From assembly GCA_963851385.1 (NCBI GenBank), contig CAWKPE010000014.1, positions 76,471 through 140,470 on the forward strand: 64,000 bases of DNA, written 5' to 3'. The DNA is from CAWEFA01 sp963851385 (GTDB taxonomy: Bacteria > Bacteroidota > Bacteroidia > Bacteroidales > DTGW01). This document shows positions 26,017-35,585 of the stretch, piece by piece (positions within the stretch are counted from its first letter, which is position 1; every line of letters begins with the position of its first letter). The position numbers were made by a program, and so were the translations under genes. Under the pieces are notes generated by a model, which was given only the letters and a program-made list of their open reading frames with translations, had not been told where the DNA came from and did no database searches.

Positions 26017-29000
26017 CACATTTCTGTTTGAGTATAATACTCGCCTTCTCTTGCTTTTACCTGTGTATTAAAATACAATTGAGTAATAGGTTTATCATTT
26101 CTCATGTAATCAACACCTCCCCAGTTATACTTGATTTCACGAAAATCGGTTGCCTGGTTTTCGCGTATGACTATGTAACGGGTAATAGTCCGGTTTTTTT
26201 CTTTATATATTTCGCAAGTGATACCGGAGGGATATTTAGCCAACAATTCTTTTAAATATTGTTCGCGTTCTGTATTACTTTTAAATTTAAGATCGGCAAG
26301 CTTTGGAGCATCTACTGGGTTTGTTTTAACAGGAACTGGAGTATTCGTTTTATTTTCTTTAGCCAAAAGACTCTTTATTTCATTGATTTTTGCAATTTTT
26401 TGTTTTGGAAATGCTTCATCCGGCATAAAAGTTAAAGCTTTTTCATATTCTTTTTTAGCAGCATCATACTGTGCTTTATCAAAAAGATTGTTAGCTTTTG
26501 TTAATTCATCATTATAATTATTTTCATTTTGAATTTGTTTTTGTTTTTCAGCATCTTTTTGAGCAAGAATTTTATCTATTTCTTTTATTTTATCAGTTGG
26601 AGTCAATTCTTCCGGTTTAATAAGACTTGCTTCCTTATATTTTGCTTTTGCTGCTTCATAATTTTTATTTGAATACAAATCGTTAGCTTCATCTAATAAT
26701 GACTTATAATTTTTATCATTGGCTTGCTGTTTCAGAATTTTATCAATTTCATCAATTCGTTGCTTAGGATATGGTTTATCTGTAAAAATAGCCTGTGCAG
26801 TCTGGTAACTTGTTCGTGAATTGTTATAATCTTTGAGATTGTAATATTTATCAGCATCTGCAATAGCCTTGTCATACGCATCCTGCCTTGCTTTTTGATC
26901 AGACAGTTTTTTTAATTGATCAGAAATTTCTTTATCAGCTTTTGCAATTTGATCCAATGCATATTTATCATTCGCTTTGTAGCTCAATGCTTGATTATAT
27001 GCAGATTTAGCCTGTTCAAATTGTTTTTTCTGAAAATTTCCATCAGCTGTTGTAATTGCTTGCTGATAATTTTTTTCAATTTCGTTTTGCTTTTTAATAT
27101 TGCCAATTTCATTTATCCTTGAATAAGGATATGGCTCGTCCGGTAAATAGGATGAAGCTTCTTTATAGGATATTAATGCCTGATCATATTGCTGGCTTTT
27201 ATACAAATTGTCGGCTTTGCTTATTGCAGTATTATAAGCATCACGTTTAGCTTTTTTTTCTGCATCAACTCGGGCTTGTTCAGACAACAATTTGTCTATG
27301 TCATCAATTCTTTTGGTTGGGTAATCTGAACCAGGTTTAAGAGTTAAGGCATCTTTATAATCTTGTTTTGCCTGACTGTAATTTTTAAGAGTAAAATTTT
27401 TATCCCCGGATTGAACTTTTAATGCATAATCGTGTTCGTTTTTATCACTAAGTTCTTTTTGTATATCCTCAATCTCAGCCAGCTTCTGTTTTGGATATGA
27501 TTCCGAAGGTAATATTAGCAATGCTTTCTGATATGCAGCCTTTGCCGTTTCATAATCCGGTTTTTTTAATGCCTGATCGGCTTCAGCTATAGTTTTATTA
27601 TACTGATCCTGTTTTGCCTTTTTATCTGCTTCGGTACGTTGTTGTTCAGCCAGGATATTGTCAATAGTTTTGATTTTATCTTTCGGATAATCTTCATTAG
27701 GTTTCAATGCCTGAGCCTTCTGATACTGATCCTTGGCCGTAATAAAATCTTCATTGTCAAACGACTTATCGCCTTGTTTAATGTATGACTTATATTGTTG
27801 TTCGGTTTCCTTTTCTTTTGCTTTCAAATTAGCTTCATTCTCTTTCGTCTGTTTTTTAATAGTGTTATCTATTGTAGTAATCTGATTTTTCGGATAATCA
27901 GTACCGGGAATAATAGACATGGCATCCTGATATGCCTTTTTAGCATCAACATAATTAGCGGCTTTAAAAAGCTTATCCGCTTCAGCTATTTTATTATTAT
28001 AGCTATCTTGCTTGTTCTTGTCCTGTGCAGCTTTTGCTTGTATTTCTTTACACTTTTTATCAGATTCATTAACTTTTTGCTGAACAGCTGCATCATTAGA
28101 TTTGATTAGCATTGCATCATTATAAAATTGCAAAGCTTTACAGGGATCATCAGTTGCAACCATGTCGCCTTGACTAATAAGCTGCTGGTACTTTGCTTCC
28201 TGATCAGCTTTATCCTGATCTTCCTTACTTTTTTGTGCTAAAAGTTTGTCAATAATCTGGATTTGAGAAGTTGGATATTCGGAATTTGGCCTCAATTCTA
28301 AAGCACGTTTGTAAAACTCTTTAGCCAAAGCGTACCTTTTGTTATTAAATTGCAAATCAGCTTGAGAAATGTAATCGTTATATAACTTTTCATTTGTTTT
28401 TTGACTGGAAAGAATTTTATTAATCTCAGCTATCTGATCCTTAACATATTTATCGTCTGGTCTTATTTTTAAAGCCTGGTTATATGTATCCAAAGCATCG
28501 GTGTATTTTTTTTCTGCGAATGATCTGTCAGCCTTTCGAACAATGCTGTTATACTTTTCTTCAATACATTTGTCGTTATCGTTTATGAGCTGTTGCTGTT
28601 TAGCATTCATGACTTTGTCATACTCTTTTTCGGGTAAAAAATCTCTTTTTACTTCGTTATAAACGAGTTTAACAACCGGACTCTGTAGAACAGTCAAATC
28701 AATGCCTTCACAAGGAACAAAGAGTAATAATGGGAATCCAATTTCAAAATTAGTTTTCTCGTAATTCGGTACTTTGGTATTAACATAGATTAACTTGGTT
28801 ACATAACCTTCATTGGATATTTCGATAGTATATTCGGTATTCAAATTCAATTTGAAATTGACAGCTCCGTCACTTAATGTAGTAATGGTATTTATTAAAG
28901 TTGCTTTTTCGAAAAGTTTTGCAGTTGCACCACGAAGTGTATGTTCTTCACTTCTTTCAACAATTATGTTAATTGCAATAGGCCCTTCAGCCTGCTTTAC

Positions 29001-29084
29001 TTGACTATATAGGGGCTGCAAGCTGAAAAATATTAGAAGCATGAAATTTAAAGCCGTCTCTGACAAAGTGTTAATGTTTTTCAT
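26016..29084 (-). CDS. Secreted protein with twelve ~50-residue TPR-like repeats
   Basis: The 1022-residue protein has a signal peptide (~1-27), a short beta domain (residues ~35-105, resembling PEGA/carboxypeptidase-regulatory folds: LRGATAKLFEKATLINTI, YTIEISNEGYVTKLIYV), then twelve near-regular repeats from residue ~177 to ~925. Each has the form YxxxIxxADxxFxxxxYxxAKxxYxxAxxIxPxxxYPKxxIxxIDxIL, a TPR followed by an extra helix. A ~100-residue C-terminal domain (YPSGITCEIYKEKNRTITRYIVIREN...YNWGGVDYMRN) is conserved-looking but unassigned. It probably scaffolds periplasmic or outer-membrane partners. It starts three bases after the protease stop and overlaps btuF. Why it sits in the cobalamin locus is unknown. 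Confidence 0.82.
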   Translation of the reverse strand: MKNINTLSETALNFMLLIFFSLQPLYSQVKQAEGPIAINIIVERSEEHTLRGATAKLFEKATLINTITTLSDGAVNFKLNLNTEYTIEISNEGYVTKLIYVNTKVPNYEKTNFEIGFPLLLFVPCEGIDLTVLQSPVVKLVYNEVKRDFLPEKEYDKVMNAKQQQLINDNDKCIEEKYNSIVRKADRSFAEKKYTDALDTYNQALKIRPDDKYVKDQIAEINKILSSQKTNEKLYNDYISQADLQFNNKRYALAKEFYKRALELRPNSEYPTSQIQIIDKLLAQKSKEDQDKADQEAKYQQLISQGDMVATDDPCKALQFYNDAMLIKSNDAAVQQKVNESDKKCKEIQAKAAQDKNKQDSYNNKIAEADKLFKAANYVDAKKAYQDAMSIIPGTDYPKNQITTIDNTIKKQTKENEANLKAKEKETEQQYKSYIKQGDKSFDNEDFITAKDQYQKAQALKPNEDYPKDKIKTIDNILAEQQRTEADKKAKQDQYNKTIAEADQALKKPDYETAKAAYQKALLILPSESYPKQKLAEIEDIQKELSDKNEHDYALKVQSGDKNFTLKNYSQAKQDYKDALTLKPGSDYPTKRIDDIDKLLSEQARVDAEKKAKRDAYNTAISKADNLYKSQQYDQALISYKEASSYLPDEPYPYSRINEIGNIKKQNEIEKNYQQAITTADGNFQKKQFEQAKSAYNQALSYKANDKYALDQIAKADKEISDQLKKLSDQKARQDAYDKAIADADKYYNLKDYNNSRTSYQTAQAIFTDKPYPKQRIDEIDKILKQQANDKNYKSLLDEANDLYSNKNYEAAKAKYKEASLIKPEELTPTDKIKEIDKILAQKDAEKQKQIQNENNYNDELTKANNLFDKAQYDAAKKEYEKALTFMPDEAFPKQKIAKINEIKSLLAKENKTNTPVPVKTNPVDAPKLADLKFKSNTEREQYLKELLAKYPSGITCEIYKEKNRTITRYIVIRENQATDFREIKYNWGGVDYMRNDKPITQLYFNTQVKAREGEYYTQTEM

Positions 29085-29087
29085 AAT

Positions 29088-31226
29088 CTACTTGGCTTTG
29101 ACAAATTTTGCAGAATAAATACCTGATGTAGTATTGATTTTAATTAAATAAAATCCCGGTGACAAATACGTCAAATTAAGTTCTATTGATGAATTTTTAT
29201 AATTATAATTTGAATTGACAAGAGCTCCTGTCAAATTAAAAACTTCAAAGCTTTTAATTGAATTATAATTAAATGGAATTGAAATTGTGAGAGTCTGGTA
29301 AGCAGGGCAGGGATAAATGTTTAATTCATTCACTTTTTTAACTGGTTCTGCAATTGAAGTTGTAGTATTACATGTGATAGGACGGATATCAAATGATGAT
29401 CCCCAACCAGATAGTGAATATTTATTTAGTGCTTCCCAGGAATTATTCACATATATATAAGCTGTATTAATTCCATTTAAATATCTTGGAGCTGCCTGGT
29501 AAAGATTAAAAGTATCGGTTGCTTCATAAGAAATTTCGTATCCAATATAATAATAACCCTTTACAGTAATTTTAGGATAAAATTCTATGTAATTAATAGA
29601 ATTTCCAGTTAGCCCGCTATAAGGAATATATATTTCAAAAATAGTTGTATCAGGGAGATTATTTCCTTCATATACTCTAACGGTTAGTTCTCCTTCACTG
29701 CCTATTCTGCCAATATTAAAAAGAGCGCCGGAAAGATATAATGAATCAACTGTATAGAATTTTTCTGCAAATTTTGCAATTGAATCGGAATTATTCCCGG
29801 AATAATAGCCCTTGCCATATTCATAAGGCAAAATAACTGTACTTTCCGTATCATTAATATTAGAAATTGTATCGCATCCCGAGTATGCAAAGGGAAAAGG
29901 ATCATAACCATCTAAATAAGTGACACCGAGATTCAAAGGATCAAGCCAATATTTAAGTTGTTCAGAAGGAGTAATTATAGCATCATAACTAACAACCAGT
30001 CGTTCAAAATTGTCATTAATTGGATTCCCGCAAACTGCATCTCCACCTGTAAGAGTAGCAACAACACGATGATTACGATCCAATAAAGGACCTCCTGATG
30101 AACCACCTTCAGTAACCCCGTGATCCCAATGACCTATGAGCCAAAATGCATCAGTAGCATAGGCAGGATTACTTCCATCAACAAAAGTGCTAACAGTTGG
30201 ATGAGTATTTGAAATTGAAAGTTTTTTAGTTCCACCCTGTGGATGATGAATTGAAACTACAGTATCTAGATTGCTTCCGGTTTCAAGACTCCATCCTGCC
30301 ATGTATGGTTTAAACTCCATAGGCGGATGATTATATAATTCAAGCAGTGTAAAATCGTAATCGTATATTGTGGATCTGACCATAGATCCAGATAATGTTT
30401 GCATTTGGCTACCATCTGGACCATTACATGAAGGACTTTCATAATTGAAATAAAATACCGTTCTTGCAGCATCACTGTTGTCGAAAAGACAGTGTTGTGC
30501 TGTAAGAATATAGGGTTTGGCATCAAGTGCTGTATTATTCATAAGCACTCCGGAACATAATATACCTTCGTCGGATGTGTAAATGACTAATTTACATACT
30601 GCTCTTTTTAAAATCTGCCAGTTTGCCCCTTCAGGACAATTAATATCTATATTACATGCTCCTGGTTCATCCAGTGGATTCAAGTATACATGTGCTACTG
30701 TTTCAATAAAAAAAGTACCTTGTTCACTTTTTTTATAAGGACTGGAAAATTCAACAGTAATTTCTTCACCTTTTACTGGCATTACTGGTAATATTGCTGA
30801 TGGTAAATTGTTTTCACTAGTAAATGCACCAAGGATTTCATTTTTGTTGTATACATACAACTTTTCATTTTGCTTTAATTTAAAATTATTAAGAACTAAA
30901 CCAAGTGCATAAGCTTTTTTAGACCTGATTGTCACTGACCAAACATTCAGTTTTCCATCTAATGTATTCCAGGTACCGGAATTAATTGGTGAAATATTTA
31001 CATGATAATTGTATGCAAATCTTAATCCTTTATGTCTGAAATTTTTAATGGAATCTTCATCTCGCTGGACTTTTGCAGAATCGAAAGCAGGCATATCTAT
31101 AATTGCAGTATCAGGTTTTATCTTTTTTTGCATTCTTAATGGAACGCCGCCTTTGCCTATTTGTCCATAAACTTGTGAAGAAAATATCAATATCCCCAAC
31201 AATGTTCGAAAGTAATTTCTAATCAT
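29088..31226 (-). CDS. Secreted trypsin-like serine endopeptidase with T9SS sorting domain
   Basis: This 712-residue protein resembles lysyl-endopeptidase-like S1 proteases of Bacteroidota. After a signal peptide comes a beta-rich propeptide (~45-180), then the protease (~200-430) with the His of YILTAQHCLF, the Asp of YDYDFTLLEL and the catalytic Ser in TEGGSSGGPLLD. A second beta-sandwich region follows, and residues ~640-712 are a T9SS type A domain (LNIYPCPAYQTLTISI, FEVFNLTGALV, SPGFYLIKINT, ending KFVKAK). It is expected to be exported through the outer membrane and released or surface-bound. It is followed after three bases by the TPR gene; a hairpin separates it from the btuG-like gene, so transcription from its own promoter is possible. 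Confidence 0.9.
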   Translation of the reverse strand: MIRNYFRTLLGILIFSSQVYGQIGKGGVPLRMQKKIKPDTAIIDMPAFDSAKVQRDEDSIKNFRHKGLRFAYNYHVNISPINSGTWNTLDGKLNVWSVTIRSKKAYALGLVLNNFKLKQNEKLYVYNKNEILGAFTSENNLPSAILPVMPVKGEEITVEFSSPYKKSEQGTFFIETVAHVYLNPLDEPGACNIDINCPEGANWQILKRAVCKLVIYTSDEGILCSGVLMNNTALDAKPYILTAQHCLFDNSDAARTVFYFNYESPSCNGPDGSQMQTLSGSMVRSTIYDYDFTLLELYNHPPMEFKPYMAGWSLETGSNLDTVVSIHHPQGGTKKLSISNTHPTVSTFVDGSNPAYATDAFWLIGHWDHGVTEGGSSGGPLLDRNHRVVATLTGGDAVCGNPINDNFERLVVSYDAIITPSEQLKYWLDPLNLGVTYLDGYDPFPFAYSGCDTISNINDTESTVILPYEYGKGYYSGNNSDSIAKFAEKFYTVDSLYLSGALFNIGRIGSEGELTVRVYEGNNLPDTTIFEIYIPYSGLTGNSINYIEFYPKITVKGYYYIGYEISYEATDTFNLYQAAPRYLNGINTAYIYVNNSWEALNKYSLSGWGSSFDIRPITCNTTTSIAEPVKKVNELNIYPCPAYQTLTISIPFNYNSIKSFEVFNLTGALVNSNYNYKNSSIELNLTYLSPGFYLIKINTTSGIYSAKFVKAK

Positions 31227-31289
31227 TAATTTTTTTATTTCAAATTTATTACAATAACCGGAAAAAAATAAGAAAATATTTAATTAATG

Positions 31290-31346
31290 AATGTGCCAAT
31301 GAGATAATTTGCCGTTTCGCAAACTTTTTTGCATCATTGGCACATT
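31290..31346. terminator. 13-bp hairpin between the btuG-like gene and the protease gene
   Basis: AATGTGCCAATGA (31290-31302) and TCATTGGCACATT (31334-31346) are perfect inverted copies with a 31-base loop. On the minus strand this follows the btuG-like stop by about ten bases. There is no immediate U-run, so it could terminate, attenuate or process the btuB-btuG transcript. Confidence 0.4.
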
Positions 31347-31356
31347 GGCAAATTGC

Positions 31357-32421
31357 TTAATTAAATACTGCTCCGTTTGGTCCTATACCTGCATTTACTT
31401 TAATTTTCATTTGACCCGTCTTATCATAAATAGCTACTTTTCCGGCGCTGGTAAAATCTCCGGAATAAAAGCAATAGATGTCGCCATTATTAGGATTGAC
31501 TGCCAAACCATAAAGTACATCGCTAGAAATTATCGGTTCAGAAGGTAATGCGTTGGTTGTAATTGGAAAGGCATAAACTCCTCCAATTTCCTGGTAATAT
31601 ACAGTTTTTAAGTCGTTGCTTATTGCCAGTAATTTTGATTCAAAATTATCATGTGCTATACCCTCTGGAAATGATTTTTCTACAGTATTGGTTCGATGAT
31701 TTATTTTAACTATGTTCGAAGGACCATTCATATAGTTCTGGTCATAATAGCCTTTGCAGATTACCCAAATATCGCTGTCGGCATCAACTACTAAATCACT
31801 TGGATTTTCTCCGCAAATGATTTTTGTCAATTCTTTATCAGTATTAATATCAATAACTGAAACGGTACTGTCAGTAATCCAACCTCCGCAATTAGCTACA
31901 TATGCATATTGTCCGCATTTAACAAGGTTTTCCGGACCATTGCCTAACGGGATGCTATCCGTGATGGCAGAGTTAGCAAGGTCAACAACTATGGCATAAC
32001 CGGCATATTTGCCACTCGTGATATAAGCTTTATTTGAGCTTACCTGTAAAAAGTAGCGGGGATAGCTGATTGAAAGTTCTGCAATTTGCTTAAAATCGTT
32101 CAGGTTCACGATTTTGACCTGGTCAGTGCCGTTTGAAATAATATAGCCTTTGCTATTTGCAATGCCCATTGATTGTACTACATCACCTGCTGTTTTGCCA
32201 GGGTTAGCCGATTCAAAAATATAATTGATTATTGAATCGTTCGAAGGATTGAATAGGGATATTGATCCGTTTAGTTTTCCAAAGTTTCCTTCATTCACTA
32301 TATAAACTTCATTTTTAATATTGTAGGTAGGAGAAATACTATCATCCTTTTTACAAGAGATAATTGCCAGTGAAAAAGAAAACAAAACAAGAAAATGTTT
32401 GATCGTATTAAATTTTTTCAT
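31357..32421 (-). CDS. btuG: BtuG-like surface beta-propeller lipoprotein (YncE/DUF5074 type)
   Basis: The 354-residue protein has a lipobox (FSLAIISCKKDD) and a propeller made of YVTN/YncE-like blades (VYIVNEGNFGKLNGSIS, GYIISNGTDQVKIVNL, KAYITSGKYAGYAIVVDL, AYVANCGGWITDSTVSVIDI, IWVICKGYYD). In Bacteroides, BtuG is an outer-membrane lipoprotein propeller that captures cobalamin with very high affinity and caps the BtuB channel. Position supports the same role here: it starts seven bases after btuB, which is under a cobalamin riboswitch. The family also includes other DUF5074 surface proteins, so binding specificity is inferred from context. Confidence 0.8.
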   Translation of the reverse strand: MKKFNTIKHFLVLFSFSLAIISCKKDDSISPTYNIKNEVYIVNEGNFGKLNGSISLFNPSNDSIINYIFESANPGKTAGDVVQSMGIANSKGYIISNGTDQVKIVNLNDFKQIAELSISYPRYFLQVSSNKAYITSGKYAGYAIVVDLANSAITDSIPLGNGPENLVKCGQYAYVANCGGWITDSTVSVIDINTDKELTKIICGENPSDLVVDADSDIWVICKGYYDQNYMNGPSNIVKINHRTNTVEKSFPEGIAHDNFESKLLAISNDLKTVYYQEIGGVYAFPITTNALPSEPIISSDVLYGLAVNPNNGDIYCFYSGDFTSAGKVAIYDKTGQMKIKVNAGIGPNGAVFN

Positions 32422-32428
32422 GATTTTT

Positions 32429-34387
32429 TTATTTTAATTCGTTTAACAAATAAGTAAATGATATATAAAAAGCCCGGCCAGGCATCGGAAATGCAGGGAT
32501 TGATTCAAATTGTCTGTCGAAAAGATTGTTGATTTTTAAATCCAAACGAAAGCGGTTGAATTTATAATTAAAAGTCTTTCCAAAATTGAGATTTACTAAT
32601 GTATAACCATCTAATGGTGGGCCCGATTCATCACTGGTTGTAAATCTTTTGCTATGAAAAGAAACTGAAACACCTAATTCGTATGAATGAATTACAGCAA
32701 AAATATTTCCACTCGCGTTATGTAAAGGTATTAACATCAATTGCTTGTTCAACGATGATGAATTATTGTCAGATACTTTGGTAGTAGTAGTCGGGGTGAA
32801 ATTATATTTCAATGACCAATGAATATTACCTTTATATATTGGTACAATTTGTTCAAATGCACTTTCTATACCTCTTGACCAAACCTGTTTGTAATTACTT
32901 GCAATATATAAAGGCGGTGTCCATTGTATCCAATCATCGATTACACTTGAATAAACAGTTATTACAGCTTTGTTAGAAATTTTACTCAGACTGAATGATG
33001 CTTCAACGCCTGCATCAAAACCCCATCCCTTTTCCGGTTTAATATTTGGATTGCCCAAGCCGGGCCAGTATTTTTCATTAAAAGTTGGTTGCCTGAATTT
33101 ATTTGAAATATTTGCTTTTATCAAATAGACACTATTGATTTTTACATTTGTTCCTATTGATAATTGGGGCAATGGATTGTATATCCCAAGAAAATCTTTC
33201 CTGATTGAAAAATTAAAAATATATCGTCTGTAATCTAAACGCATGTCTGAATAAAACATGTACCAGTTTTCATTTATGTTTTTTAAATAATTGTTGTTTA
33301 CAGACATTAAACGATAGAAAGAAAACCCTGCATCAAAAGTAATTATCTTGTTGTAGTCTCTACGGTAGTTTACATCAGTCATCCACCTGTTGCTTCCTAT
33401 TTTAGAATTGATACTATCTGAAATGTAGTTAAGAAAATCATAAAACCAGGCTGTCTTCGCGATAATTACTGTTTGTCCTTTTGACCATTGCCATTTAAGA
33501 TAAGTTTTAAAAGTCGAATCACGCTGAAATTGATTATTATCGCTAACGGAACCAATTTGTGCCGGTATTTCATAATACTTGCGCTGCCACCATATTCCTC
33601 CCTCAATTTGTTGATGTGCATTTAATTTGAAATATACAGATTGAAGATAACCAAAAGTCGAATACTTGTTGTGCTCTTGCATATCAACAGGATTACCATA
33701 TCGCATATAATCGATAAACGGATATTTATTTAATGCGTCGCTTTTAAAAAAGAGAGTGCTTGATTGAATATTGCTATTGCCAAATTTAAGTTTCAGTGAA
33801 AAATTTTTATTATCGATATTTCCGGGTTTACCGTCAAAAGGATTATTGGATTTATCCTGGTCAAATGAGCCTAATTCTGTATTAAATTTTATTTGCAACA
33901 CATTATTCCAATCTGCAAAATTGTTAAGTTCAATTGCACCTCCAATAGTGCCACTGCCATAAATTGCGCCTGTTGCTGTATTTACATACTGAATCTGATC
34001 GGCTATATCTATATTGGCAAGCGATAAATCCATTTCTCCGGTACTAATTGCATTGATGGGAAAACCGTTCCAACTGACCTGTGTATGGTCTGCTCCTGTA
34101 CCTCTGAATGAAAGAGTAGAAAGAGATCCGGTACCGCCATAATTGTTCACTATAACAGGAGTACAGTTCTGCATCAATTCGCCAAGATTGGCGTTTTGGT
34201 AATAAAGCAAAGTCAAAGAGTCAAATTGATAGAAAAACTTATCGTCTTTGAAAATAGTATTACGTGTTTTAATGATACATACTTCAGGTATGTTATGTGA
34301 AACAAGAGTATCACTATCCTTGCCAGATGCAGGAACAACAATATAGTACAAAAGAATGAAAAGCAGACAGAATCTTTGTGTTTTCAA
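32429..34387 (-). CDS. btuB: TonB-dependent outer-membrane cobalamin receptor BtuB
   Basis: This 652-residue receptor has a signal peptide (to PASGKD), a plug domain (residues ~45-165, with LGELMQNCTPVIVNNYG, STLSFRGTGADHTQVSWNG and TGAIYGSGTIGGAIELNN) and a 22-strand-type barrel ending in the aromatic-rich GRAFYISFTYLL. It imports corrinoids across the outer membrane using TonB energy. The start codon is TTG at 34387: an in-frame stop lies just upstream and the next ATG would remove the signal peptide and much of the plug. A cobalamin riboswitch lies directly in its leader, about 45 bases before the start, which fixes its substrate class. It heads the locus and is followed by btuG-like after seven bases. 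Confidence 0.94.
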   Translation of the reverse strand: MKTQRFCLLFILLYYIVVPASGKDSDTLVSHNIPEVCIIKTRNTIFKDDKFFYQFDSLTLLYYQNANLGELMQNCTPVIVNNYGGTGSLSTLSFRGTGADHTQVSWNGFPINAISTGEMDLSLANIDIADQIQYVNTATGAIYGSGTIGGAIELNNFADWNNVLQIKFNTELGSFDQDKSNNPFDGKPGNIDNKNFSLKLKFGNSNIQSSTLFFKSDALNKYPFIDYMRYGNPVDMQEHNKYSTFGYLQSVYFKLNAHQQIEGGIWWQRKYYEIPAQIGSVSDNNQFQRDSTFKTYLKWQWSKGQTVIIAKTAWFYDFLNYISDSINSKIGSNRWMTDVNYRRDYNKIITFDAGFSFYRLMSVNNNYLKNINENWYMFYSDMRLDYRRYIFNFSIRKDFLGIYNPLPQLSIGTNVKINSVYLIKANISNKFRQPTFNEKYWPGLGNPNIKPEKGWGFDAGVEASFSLSKISNKAVITVYSSVIDDWIQWTPPLYIASNYKQVWSRGIESAFEQIVPIYKGNIHWSLKYNFTPTTTTKVSDNNSSSLNKQLMLIPLHNASGNIFAVIHSYELGVSVSFHSKRFTTSDESGPPLDGYTLVNLNFGKTFNYKFNRFRLDLKINNLFDRQFESIPAFPMPGRAFYISFTYLLNELK

Positions 34388-34429
34388 TTTTTATTTATTT
34401 TAATGCTTAACCCGAACATTGATTAACAT

Positions 34430-34608
34430 TCAGTTTCCGGCAGGTTTTCTGACTTACTCCCTCCTGAGGCGCCTTCCCATCCCGCCTATAACGAGACAGT
34501 GGCAAAGGTTGCCCGGAGTTATTTGGAGCTTACAGCAGCGGGTACTGTTCCCGATTTACACGGGATTCCCTCTTATTATGGTATCGGATGACACCACATG
34601 CACCAAAA
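34430..34608 (-). promoter_or_regulatory. Cobalamin riboswitch
   Basis: Read on the minus strand, the region begins TTGGTGCATGTGG and contains the consensus cobalamin-aptamer blocks in order: GGGAATCCCGTGTAAATCGG, AGTACCCGCTGCTGTAA, TTTGCCACTGTC, GGGAAGGCGCCTC and AGTCAGAAAACCTGCC. The last is the box that closes the aptamer. The 3' edge lies about 45 bases before the btuB TTG start, so adenosylcobalamin binding probably blocks its translation or ends transcription. Open frames drawn across this stretch on either strand are spurious. Confidence 0.95.
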
Positions 34609-34615
34609 ACATACA

Positions 34616-34645
34616 CAAATGTAAAAATATATTTCCCGATCCAAA
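34616..34645 (-). promoter_or_regulatory. Bacteroidota-type promoter for the cobalamin locus
   Basis: On the minus strand, TTTG (34645-34642), an 18-base spacer and TACATTTG (34623-34616) match the Bacteroidota -33 TTTG / -7 TAnnTTTG elements. The expected transcription start falls at about 34608, exactly where the aptamer begins. The remainder of the gap up to 34884 shows nothing recognisable beyond short A/T-rich repeats. Confidence 0.65.
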
Positions 34646-34884
34646 AAATGTTTTTAAACTTTTTGTTAACAGAAGCATAATTAAAAGAAGATAAGCTGAT
34701 TGTGATCCATTAAAAGGAAACCTGAGACTGGAAAATGAATGAAAGCTAAAAGTTAAAGAATAAAAAATTTACTAATTACCAATTACAAATTTAAAACTAT
34801 AAACCTTTGAACTTTTAAACTAATGCCCAACGCCTAAAGCCTTTAACAAAAAACTTATATATTTGCAGTCAAAAAAAAATCACA

Positions 34885-35370
34885 TTGCGCAGAAAGGACA
34901 AAGAAATAACTAACCAAAAAACAATAGAAGAAATTCTGTTGAAATCGAAAATATGCAGATTGGCTATGATAAGTGAAGGAGAGCCTTATATTTTACCTTT
35001 CAATTACGGTTATTCTGACAATACAATTTACATTCATTCATCTTCTGCAGGTAGAAAAATTGAAATATTAAAAAGAAATAACAGAGTATGCTTTGAGATT
35101 GAATATGGTACCGAAATTGTCAAAAACGAAATTTCTTGCAAATGGACTACAAAATATCGCTGTTTGATTGGTTATGGATCAGTTGAAATAATTACAGATA
35201 ACGATCTTAAAAGAAATTATTTGGATATTATTATGAAACATAATGGAAAAAGTTCCAACAATATTTATGAGGAGAAGCATATTATTAATCTGATAATATT
35301 GAAATTAAATATTGAAAAAGTCACGGGTAAACAATCAGGAAATTGGGAAGACCGTGGTATAAATATATAG
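34885..35370 (+). CDS. Pyridoxamine 5'-phosphate oxidase-like flavoprotein (NimA-related family)
   Basis: The 161-residue protein belongs to the split-barrel FMN family that includes the Nim 5-nitroimidazole reductases. Family landmarks are the start MRRKDKEITN, the segment ICRLAMISEGEPYILPFNYGY, YIHSSSAGRKIEILKRNNRVCFEIE, and a C-terminal LKLNIEKVTGKQSG. It probably binds FMN and reduces an unknown small substrate. The start is TTG at 34885, supported because homologues begin with the same MRRKDxEIT motif and no ATG fits. It is a single gene, with heptamer repeats following. Nitroimidazole resistance should not be assumed from family membership alone. Confidence 0.85.
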   Translation: MRRKDKEITNQKTIEEILLKSKICRLAMISEGEPYILPFNYGYSDNTIYIHSSSAGRKIEILKRNNRVCFEIEYGTEIVKNEISCKWTTKYRCLIGYGSVEIITDNDLKRNYLDIIMKHNGKSSNNIYEEKHIINLIILKLNIEKVTGKQSGNWEDRGINI

Positions 35371-35439
35371 AATTTCAGCTATATCCGGACTGCTATTCTT
35401 TATGAATTAGAATGAAAAATGATAAAAAGAAATTACTGA

Positions 35440-35500
35440 TTGCTGATTGCTGATTACTGATTACTGATTACTGATTACTGATTACTGATTACTGATGACT
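35440..35500. repeat. CTGATTA heptamer array
   Basis: About seven or eight tandem CTGATTA-type units, with CTGATTG variants at the 5' side. The unit is the reverse complement of CAGTAAT seen at 24783-24840. TTTGAAC/TTTAAAC units follow just before the next gene (35540-35565). Confidence 0.85.
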
Positions 35501-35585
35501 AATTAAAAATTGATTACTAATATACTAATAAATAAACCCTTAATTTAAACTTTAAACTTTGAACTTTGAATCTGAAACCAAAAGT

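Noticed and set aside
34419..34694. A 91-codon open frame on the plus strand
   Set aside because: It lies over the cobalamin riboswitch read on the other strand and shows no protein family.
34885..35370. Nitroimidazole resistance gene nim
   Set aside because: Only general family features of Nim-like flavoproteins are visible; resistance cannot be concluded.
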